DNA of 64,000 bases from Symbiodinium natans. Taxonomy: Eukaryota > Sar > Dinophyceae > Suessiales > Symbiodiniaceae. Within the stretch, counting starts at the first letter, position 1; each line of letters starts with the position of its first letter. The DNA lies in assembly GCA_905221605.1 (NCBI GenBank), contig CAJNDS010001446.1, positions 439,815 through 503,814 of the forward strand. The letters are read 5' to 3'. The notes beneath the pieces were generated by a model. It ran no database searches. It had not been told where the DNA came from and was given only the letters and a program-made list of their open reading frames with translations. Position numbers and translations under genes: made by a program. This document shows positions 62,801-64,000 of this stretch, one piece after another.

Positions 62801-63634
62801 TTCCACACGAAGCTGCCTGACCTCCTTGGTGCCGGACTCCAGGTACTTATCTATGCAGGCGCGTGAGGGTTAATGGCCTGTTGGGGCTTGAGGAGTTTTA
62901 GGGGCTTCTGGCACGGAGGGGTGGGGGTCTAGGCAGGGCAACGTTTGGAGTAGGGTTCAGGGCTCGGTGCGTGATGCGGCTGATATTTCTTCGGGGCCTC
63001 AGAGGGGTTGCCGGTAGCCCTGACAGCCCGTGCTCTGAATGCTGGCCTTAAACTTCAGACCCTGAACATCCCTGAGCCTTAAACCCTGTTACAGTATGGA
63101 TAGGGGGCGGATAGGACTCATGGCACTCATGGCCTGTTGCAGGCGATGTGGACTACATCTGCAACTGGCTGGGAAACAAGAAGCTCGGATCAAGTGCAAA
63201 GGAGCCCTGTAAAGGCCGAGTCGACTAGGAACGTCCTTCCCGAAAGGCCTTCCCTTACGACGCCTTTGGGGCCATAATTTCGGCTTCAGTAGAATCAACT
63301 TCCTACTGTGGTGTCTTTCCATTCCTGTTGAAAAGTTGGGCTGGCTCTCTTCGAACATGGGCCACGGTTTTGTTTGCTTGTGTTTCGTTTAGGAACTCAT
63401 GCATGTGTTAGCGTTTCGGGGTTTGGGCGTGGAGGCCCCTGAACATCGGAGCAACCCGTCCCCATTTTCGGTTCCCTGCCAACTGACGAGAAACCTTCAA
63501 AAATCCCCGAAAAACCCACGAGAATGCCTTTTTTCACCTCTACGCCTTGGCTGATTTCTTCCATGGCCCTAAAACCCGACAATTGTCCGAGGAAGTGGGC
63601 GCTGGGGCTGGAATGGCCCCACAAGGCCATTCAG
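36430..63634 (+). CDS. Serine carboxypeptidase (peptidase family S10), 21 exons, 3' end outside the window
   Basis: Secreted or lysosomal/vacuolar serine protease that removes C-terminal residues. Exons: 36430-36469, 37428-37493, 38349-38418, 48717-48792, 49047-49095, 49967-50011, 51866-51925, 53622-53686, 54239-54286, 54474-54496, 54640-54691, 54860-54929, 55317-55351, 56094-56145, 56898-57001, 58327-58393, 59192-59274, 59687-59761, 62786-62858, 63143-63179, 63592-63634. They total 1233 bases (411 codons) with agreeing phases throughout. Family motifs appear in the right order: signal peptide, SGYLDV, WLTGGPGCSS, NPYSW, VLWVDQPAATGFS, GESYAGHY (Ser193), GNGLTDP, CNWLGN with Asp388. The catalytic His motif is missing because the gene runs off the window. 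Every acceptor is AG|G; donors are GC (11), GA (6) or GT (4). Exon 8 could instead end at 53692 with GT. Confidence 0.9.
36721..36824. repeat. Near-perfect 104-base inverted repeat in carboxypeptidase intron 1
   Basis: The left arm AGAGCCCAATACCCCTTAAA with TAAGGAATATACCTTAAATC pairs with the right arm GATTTAAGGTATATTCCTTA with TTTAAGAGGAATTGGGCTCT. The loop is about 20 bases. MITE-like, single copy in this window. Confidence 0.85.
38225..38345. repeat. CCCTAAA array before exon 3
   Basis: About fifteen units end directly at the AGCAGCAG acceptor of exon 3. A TTTAGGG array follows the exon at 38427-38590, so the exon sits between arrays of opposite orientation. Confidence 0.9.
38730..38813. 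repeat. CCCTAAA array in carboxypeptidase intron 3
   Basis: Twelve near-perfect units. The following 500 bases to element 2 (38814-39315) contain no gene; a diverged family C end (CCCCGGTGGTGCCC) lies at 39150. Confidence 0.9.
39321..39488 (+). repeat. 5' LTR of element 2
   Basis: Identical over 168 bases to 48510-48677. Begins TGTGACGCTC, ends GATTTATA. Confidence 0.97.
39490..39501 (+). other. Primer-binding site of element 2
   Basis: TGGTAGCGGAGC is the reverse complement of GCTCCGCTACCA, which has the CCA end and acceptor-stem look of initiator tRNA-Met. This is the usual Ty1/copia design and differs from element 1. Confidence 0.75.
39552..48488 (+). CDS. gag-pol: Element 2 gag-pol polyprotein
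   Basis: A single 2978-residue ORF from ATG 39552. The N-terminus has nine 14-residue PGWPAGAQVPSSV repeats. Gag helices follow (IEDFYGDRKKFKAWRRATEA region), then a zinc knuckle from C666 (C-x2-C-x4-H-x5-C) and a second C4 cluster (CPGCGDFCAEGAAFCSTCG). Protease: ADTG with D1005. Residues about 1335-1580 have the layout of the element 1 methyltransferase-like domain (VLEVF, later CAWPCPG and KLCPGPPIHRH) but LCLPSTSP stands where GGPPC is expected. Integrase: HHCC from H1701, then D1765, D1824 and E1859, the canonical D-35-E spacing. RT: D2534 (FDVSTAFLSG) and HVDD (D2624, D2625). RNase H: D2779, SMAAECC, VTDAKS and YADGLTK. Everything needed for transposition looks intact. Confidence 0.95.
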   Translation: MEASAAPGASDVPVPESDPWDEADPWGEAAADEHDDFGLHAEGGVSAAASCEQWRPTLSPRPAGNERAPAQAEQIGWWGTADVQPPGLPAGGFGIGCVPQGWPPGYAGPACVPPGWPAAYQGGPGVFGPHGVPPGWPAGAQVPSSVHPGWPAGAQVPSSVPPGWPAGAQVPSSVHPGWPAGAQVPSSVPPGWPAGAQVPSSVPPGWPAAAQVPSSVPPGWPAGAQVPSSVPPGWPCAAQVPSSVPPGWLAGAHVPSGVPPEWLGVPGHSAGGRPGDLGSGQVPVPQVEAQASTGRLQMRTGMVSVSRDGAGEDVGSSSAGTSEIKSLLRRRAREQERPKSSIGSVKIEDFYGDRKKFKAWRRATEAQEHLYRLEQSELAMLLYLSTKGEARDILDQRPLSDYTSPGGLTVMWSLLEETFGESNAESFERAEKELAAYRRLPGQSVASYVAGLKRLRMNYTVEDPDSTWSNKAWAQRLLNRAGLSRRDRLDVFYSAGACYDTESIEKALRHRCAHIHEEERRLPSLSRSGRSSLRSVPSSTASTTSASTSASPARRPFRKHTAHVADQPDEEAEENDDEDLEQEAVDGAMAEPEGEELEDENGGDAELHEGSDEELPDIYEAFQAGWRAKTKVNTKKKTRGFKQPGSTSSPSSTSKSLAAKKRHSTCASCGSVGHWKGDPECPNVRSGRDSLHRPGSAQGANEVNFVNYTFMVGSMVECPGCGDFCAEGAAFCSTCGARLCKREWALVGDQIGGATAGASSTGPAQVAPSIAAAPPRPMRVEVPKTALGKSKDDKKIKLKPLELLGAVDQLTKEEKKAIRTVLRREEEDEAWAVLHGSRPYASEGNGALNFDPPARGRDAPGPARDHDQLPLCPGSRGGAPCNEPLRPPALKDAVGRDKAKAVRQRELEEFRHDLYERQLEGHRCVPGAAAPRPSEQQARCHHRYGDLLWTANQHGHFARCSRCDLKHIIYFSVRHGALMASQIYENEVLEETPAATWAPGLAVADTGCRTAVGGARWHETLQAELRRRGITWQTVEEQETFRFGSGAPVISHRAHLYPVALVPGQMDVLRMSEVTGPALMCPGLVGPSELARWAVQFDFRTRELEVLGCRRAMRLTPTRHPALDLLAYVGEQNPWCQPGMQEKCAQLKQAPQSMAFVTGEGELTADSEEVPSEEALLSDGVGDDPRYERSRDKKARIDEESRWLAFLREDLGVKVIEDCRFLRDRPDHADDEASLASSGLHPEDDAASITSHEFGVQRETSDEEVHSEDEPELIRDEDVFEGKTVLFLHKEKRKKLNQASRAIRDMAVCGRACAVPRGPPLPVARPSTTRRPGPWRVLEVFVSTMAISMMAAACGWQSGQPVDAPHFDLTRPLVRTEARTYFERWQPDLLALCLPSTSPMTTSFGVPTAISLQAHSAEQVRQAPLWRFAHDLIVAQRARGGLVLVYGADRHPLWVHPLWTAALEGLPKAHTDLCAWPCPGAPPTLQQRTLVAADSPVLRRVVKLCPGPPIHRHSFGSESGPRRHQCGRWICNDARLLPDSWCRAVVKGAQAALEQRTRMLVVPTLFTRPKLLPEEAFVEDDVEVLAEPPEPREEASEIEGWRAELESWGDRAIEAANDVHNRVPNNNSEQAGGDGLGQTTEDMRHFVPDNNTGQEGAQSDVSGLRELLTRAQRDVPDVGPEQVPEAAAQAGSKLERLHLVHRRLGHPANEVLVRMLQMGGAADELVKMAKTLQCPTCQMRKQPSRPLPARPGTRPIAFNFEVHLDLKYIKDAAGQLYVALSMVDAATCYHAARLLRCREPAHVAGKFMNAWLAVFGVPVAVVLDQGGEFETEFIALLEAHSIASKVTGSYAPWQHGFCERQGALLGVAWSAAVEAEKAEGRQAMKVALACALQAKNSTISRRGHSAHQLVFGRQAYLPELLDEEVWQAASMGQALSLEGEVARQSEMRAAAKVALLHGDIHEKLKAALRRAPGGQSRDFAPGELVFFWSPISEPKRRRYRRDAGAWRGPAVVLVPDGSQKYFISWRGRCLLVAAANMKMASLEAADDHELRLREAEAHLEKGYLDLSQEAEPPKEEEATRAVQGPGLSVRRRRNTLGRKVTEARRMMSNLKSVKKMLKVPLQGRRRPRALCPPAPRAEQAVAPDPALAGPSAADSDEAGPPPDYVTDEDGPAASMEEGEMRDLLRRPSPSPETLRRRQLATDDVPVAMREFVKRRRELQERELLENADEAEVEPAAKRLKDASFYNYVLAAVSEGEVFNEPVLQNEWLSKAEVDYLSELLDMPLCSVRLHRAPRKRLQAPGGNVGCNRTTLMLQQGSRQVLVATEGPDQAKERPRRRTPFLWRGLTLFSRRPKTTVTKEVFFEKEAPLEEPVVVEKDGVCYEVAPVSKRTFYAACADLSSTTRCVEAFLLKLKASGKELDPRYFDTAEAKAFDESDAAEWSAWTKNNVVKRLSKEEARKVPAHRVFKVPARVVRTNKAAAGSKQFLPKSRIVLPGHLDPDVGEIRTDSPTTQATAVRMAMVLCVSKRWSCYLFDVSTAFLSGKSVGRELYVRPPRDLKCVGPHELWLILRSAYGLAEAPRLWYERAKELLKESGFEELSFALCTFVWKDPRTKAVLAVLCLHVDDGMLVGDNKVIGQIKAAIDQRFQIKVWHLVKDVPLDYLGLKIFIKGNVFINDMSAYILAIQAPSMTGLKKGELLNTAALKAYRRLVAQLRWPAHHVLPELLFEVSCLAQRVSGATTEDLRAGVELLARFHEMAKEGKACLAFPPVEKPVLVTFFDASLGKTSDVASAQRGEVHFITGCDCVSKPTPAAILEFHSNKIARVVRSSMAAECCSLAGSADKLLYNQKLLDALWYGDTEVSPEWRDSLKTEGHLVTDAKSVYDHLQGTAMASERQTALDILAVRQLVQQGILRLHWVPTWRQYADGLTKSMPDVLFEQFKKALRLSLKESAADRLEEERRAGIRKAQRERRKARMSRR
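39946..40330 (+). repeat. 42-base in-frame tandem repeat
   Basis: Nine units encoding PGWPAGAQVPSSV(H/P), with length always a multiple of three. Late units diverge (PAAAQ, PCAAQ, LAGAH). The antisense frame also stays open over about 300 codons because of the repeat and is not a gene. Confidence 0.92.
48510..48677 (+). repeat. 3' LTR of element 2
   Basis: Identical to the 5' LTR. The ORF ends only 21 bases before it, and the bases directly upstream (CACTTTTCTTTCCCGG) are pyrimidine-rich, so no ordinary polypurine tract is visible. Confidence 0.97.
48717..53686 (+). CDS. Carboxypeptidase exons 4-8: oxyanion-hole region
   Basis: Exon 4 starts only 35 bases after the target duplication of copia element 2 and reads CDSSVKQHSGYLDV, then KYFFWMF. 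Exon 5 supplies ESRSKPASDPLVLWLTG and exon 6 GGPGCSSQLALLAEN; the GGPGCSS turn forms the oxyanion hole in S10 peptidases. Exon 7 gives NGTGTEKNPYSWT and exon 8 NANVLWVDQPAATGFSTG. Introns start GA, GC, GC, GT and GC. Intron 6 (50012-51865) and intron 7 (51926-53621) carry long telomere-like arrays, MITE-like copies and dispersed repeats. Sequence agreement with the family is strong throughout. Confidence 0.92.
49381..49457. repeat. GA microsatellite in intron 5
   Basis: GAGAGA and GAGCGA units of about 75 bases, then A-rich sequence. The 28741-28808 microsatellite is of the same kind. Confidence 0.9.
50085..50415. repeat. Inverted dimer of telomere-like arrays in intron 6
   Basis: Degenerate TTTAGGG (50070-50205) passes directly into a long CCCTAAA array (50214-50415) through GGTTTAAGGTTTAAAAACCC. 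The halves could form a long hairpin. Confidence 0.85.
50531..50637. mobile_element. MITE family B copy split by telomere-like repeat
   Basis: AGTCCTTAATAGGGATTATA is followed by about 33 bases of TTTAGGG/TTTCGGG (50552-50585), then CCCCTACTATTATCATCCC and GCTGTTAGTATAAGGG ending in CATCCC. Intact copies have GTACCCCCTATTATAATCCC at that point. The repeat therefore sits at the centre of the palindrome. Confidence 0.75.
50878..51162. repeat. Duplicated 45-base segment and dispersed repeat G, copy 2
   Basis: 50878-50922 is nearly identical to 24427-24472. 51010-51162 matches 25510-25678 in order (TTCCTCCACGGAAAA, CATCCAGCACGCCGCCAGG). In both places the two lie near each other and near G-rich runs, so a larger ancestral unit is possible. 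Confidence 0.65.
51240..51340. repeat. T- and G-homopolymer tracts
   Basis: A run of about 18 T then about 14 G, and a second G run at 51315-51337. No coding. Confidence 0.9.
51960..52240. repeat. TTTAGGGG array in intron 7
   Basis: About thirty units of the 8-base variant TTTAGGGG, with two GGGGGTT and four AGCGG variants clustered. It starts 35 bases after the exon 7 donor. The intron ends with CCCTAAA (53503-53570), the opposite orientation. Confidence 0.92.
52260..53460. other. Intron 7 interior, no gene recognised
   Basis: It holds a palindrome at 52380-52450 (TTTCCGATAATAAGGGG against CCCCTGTAATCGGAAAC), a family C end (52723) and an AT-richer unique stretch (52790-53340) with short direct repeats such as AAATTCATATAAACTCATCCC. 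No splice-consistent coding was seen. Confidence 0.45.
54239..55351 (+). CDS. Carboxypeptidase exons 9-13: catalytic serine region
   Basis: Exon 9 reads VHDEDGVAKNMYNFMQ. Exon 10 is only 23 bases (EFYKALPQ) and exon 11 reads YKHLDFFIFGESYAGHY, holding the nucleophile Ser193. Exon 12 reads VPAVSHYIWQQNQKGDAFKV and PLKG. Exon 13 reads LGVGNGLTDPQ. Introns start GACTTG, GTACCT, GCGCCC, GCTCCT and GCCCAT. The intron between exons 10 and 11 starts GTAC and exon 11 starts GTAC. Introns here are 142-387 bases, much shorter than elsewhere, and largely CCCTAAA or TTTAGGG. Confidence 0.93.
54540..54845. repeat. CCCTAAA arrays around exon 11
   Basis: Arrays at 54547-54625 (intron 10) and 54719-54842 (intron 11) make up most of both introns. 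Confidence 0.9.
55370..56093. repeat. Intron 13: TTTAGGG array and relatives
   Basis: Degenerate TTTAGAGG units (55495-55600), then a perfect TTTAGGG array (55923-56045) grading into TTTCGGG up to the acceptor at 56093. 55640-55870 is unique, with a family C-like CCCAGTGGCAC near 55670. Confidence 0.85.
56094..59274 (+). CDS. Carboxypeptidase exons 14-17: middle region
   Basis: Exon 14 reads EQYKWYGDMAYDGGKSE. Exon 15 reads VIGKLGSLAMKAASIPCVKQ and IASCNAGDVPRQTS. Exon 16 reads DNACTTAYALCNYGELIPYQ and LTG. Exon 17 reads HNPYDMRIKCEKPPLCYDFS and AVEDFLN. The cysteines and the NPYD motif are family features of the insertion domain. Introns start GAGGAA, GACGCA, GCCACC and GCCCCT. Intron 16 starts GCCAC and exon 17 also starts GCCAC. 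Intron 17 opens with a 180-base palindrome. Confidence 0.92.
56196..56296. repeat. Inverted telomere-like dimer centred on GGGGCCCC
   Basis: GGGTTCAGGGTTTAGGG and TTCAGGGGCCCC pass into AAACCCTAAACCCTAAACCC. A near-perfect palindrome at the start, continuing as a CCCTAAA array. Confidence 0.85.
56293..56375 (-). pseudogene. Inverted copy of carboxypeptidase exon 12 and its donor
   Basis: The reverse complement of this 83-base segment matches 54870-54951 almost perfectly: from GTGTCCCACTACATCTGGC, through GACGCCTTCAAGGTCCCC, to the intron start and the first intronic CTTTCTGGGTTT. It therefore carries exon 12 without its first bases plus the start of intron 12, in antisense inside intron 14. 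It is flanked on both sides by CCCTAAA arrays. Transcribed in the pre-mRNA, it would be complementary to exon 12. Confidence 0.88.
56712..56777. mobile_element. MITE-like element, family B, short copy
   Basis: GGGATGTTCTTAGTACCCCC, TACTGTAATCCC, AAGGACTGTTAGTATAAGGG and AACATCCC. The left half is shortened. A long poly-C run precedes it (56632-56655). Confidence 0.7.
57002..58326. other. Intron 15, no gene recognised
   Basis: TTTAGGG units (57008-57085), T and G homopolymers, then unique sequence with CAGACGCTCAGACACTCAG-type tandem repeats (57415-57720) and a palindromic stretch around GTACCCCTTTTTTGTACCCC (57955-58030). Several ORFs over the tandem repeat are not convincing. Confidence 0.45.
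58655..58950. repeat. CGGAGCTGTAA minisatellite
   Basis: About 25 degenerate copies of an 11-12-base unit (CGGAGCTGTAA / CGGACGCTGTAG) in intron 16. The minus-strand ORFs across it (SVTAPLQLRYSS type) are repeat readings. Confidence 0.9.
59075..59172. mobile_element. MITE-like palindromic element, family B, best copy
   Basis: It begins GGGATGCTCCCCCCTTACAC and ends GTACAAGGGGGGCATCCC. The centre GGGATTATAGTACCCCCTA and TTATAATCTC completes an almost full-length palindrome. It ends 20 bases before the exon 17 acceptor. Confidence 0.85.
59281..59460. repeat. 180-base palindrome at the start of intron 17
   Basis: The left arm starts TGGCCCAACTGGCTGGTTCC with TAGTAGGGAATGAGGG; the right arm is CCCTCATTCCCTGCTAGGAA with CCAGGGGGCCA. 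The centre is alternating AT (ATTATATATAT). It begins six bases after the exon 17 donor. Confidence 0.88.
59687..63634 (+). CDS. Carboxypeptidase exons 18-21: catalytic Asp region
   Basis: Exon 18 reads DTQAQLGVSKKWGSCNRIVN and LAFQH. Exon 19 reads DWMKNFHTKLPDLLGAGLQV and LIYAG. Exon 20 reads DVDYICNWLGN with the charge-relay Asp388. Exon 21 reads KWALGLEWPHKAIQ and ends before GTTTAGGG. Intron 18 is 3.0 kb and holds a stretch nearly free of telomere-like repeat. Intron 20 starts GAAG and exon 21 starts GAAG. The remaining 366 bases contain a possible next island (about 63740-63790, LGLEAFKVLAER), but I cannot place it. Confidence 0.9.
60260..62500. other. Interior of intron 18, nearly free of telomere-like repeat
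   Basis: Unique sequence of normal composition. Open frames at 60818-61210, 61855-62166 and 61986-62417 overlap one another and show no motif. A 16-base tandem (GTTCAAAACGTTTC) lies at 62428-62475. It resembles 28600-31810 in lacking TTTAGGG arrays. No gene supported. Confidence 0.45.
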
Positions 63635-63786
63635 GTTTAGGGTTTAGGGCTTGGGGAGTTTGGGGTTTAGGGTTTCGGGTTTAGGGATTAGGGTTTAGGG
63701 TTTAGGGCCCAGGGCTCCAAAGGTTGTCACGGGGTCGAGGCCTTGGGGCTCGAGGCTTTCAAGGTTCTGGCTGAGCGCTTACAGCC

Positions 63787-63893
63787 TTGGTGGCCCAGTG
63801 GTACCCTTTACTTATTTTTTGGTTCAAGGTTCCCTTATAAAGTAGCCAACCCAAAAAAAGGGTGCCCTTATTATGATATGGTTACTGGGCTAC
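63787..63893. mobile_element. MITE-like palindromic element, family C, best copy
   Basis: CTTGGTGGCCCAGTGGTACCC on the left and GGTTACTGGGCTAC on the right are inverted repeats. The interior has GGTTCAAGGTTCCCTTATAA and CCAACCCAAAAAAAGGGTGCCC. Confidence 0.75.
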
Positions 63894-64000
63894 GCAGCAG
63901 CTGAAGGTTGCTGGTTTATTTCATAGGCCCACAGTTTCAAGAGTTCAGGGCTTAACGTTTAGGGTACTTGCGCCTGCGGTTTCTTAAGCCCGAAGCCCGA

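Noticed and set aside
1-64000. Chromerid or plant origin, which also have TTTAGGG telomeres
   Set aside because: The frequent GC and GA donors with AG|G acceptors and the copia elements with methyltransferase-like domains fit dinoflagellates better. This is not proven from the window alone.
1-64000. tRNA, rRNA or spliced-leader genes
   Set aside because: I found no cloverleaf with plausible internal promoter boxes, no rRNA-like stretch and no spliced-leader sequence. I could not run a covariance search.

Overview
The window looks like nuclear DNA of a dinoflagellate, possibly a Symbiodiniaceae-like species (inference). Four things point there. TTTAGGG/CCCTAAA telomere-type repeats are scattered through the whole window in both orientations. 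A gene I could reconstruct has GC, GA and GT intron starts, and every intron ends in AG followed by an exon that begins with G. Two GC-rich, long-ORF Ty1/copia elements carry a methyltransferase-like domain of the kind described in Symbiodinium elements. Nothing in the window looks prokaryotic: there are no operons, Shine-Dalgarno starts or CRISPR arrays.

Layout. 1-1895: telomere-like arrays with small exon islands. 1896-11723: Ty1/copia element 1 with near-identical LTRs and three overlapping frames (gag; zinc fingers, protease and methyltransferase-like; integrase, 2OG-oxygenase-like, RT, RNase H and a membrane tail). 11724-36300: telomere-like arrays, palindromic MITE-like elements, minisatellites and many short exon-like islands on the + strand, including a coiled-coil run at 18.6-22.3 kb. 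They probably belong to one or more multi-exon genes that I cannot name. 36430-63634, running off the right edge: a serine carboxypeptidase (peptidase family S10) gene in 21 small exons. 39316-48682: Ty1/copia element 2, intact, with identical LTRs and a 5-bp target duplication, sitting inside intron 3 of that gene.

The carboxypeptidase is the best-supported host gene. The 21 exons total 1233 bases, exactly 411 codons, and the phase agrees at every junction. They run from a signal peptide through the oxyanion and GESYAGHY serine motifs to the catalytic Asp region; the His region should lie past the right edge. No six-frame ORF reveals the gene, because the exons are 23-104 bases and the introns are mostly repeat.

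The most unusual content is element 1. It encodes, in frame with its replication proteins, a C5-methyltransferase-like domain with an intact PPC motif and a separate domain with a complete HxD...H...R 2OG-Fe(II) oxygenase signature. That would be a possible DNA-modification writer and eraser pair in one retrotransposon. Element 2 keeps a remnant of the methyltransferase-like domain without PPC, and I see no oxygenase in it.
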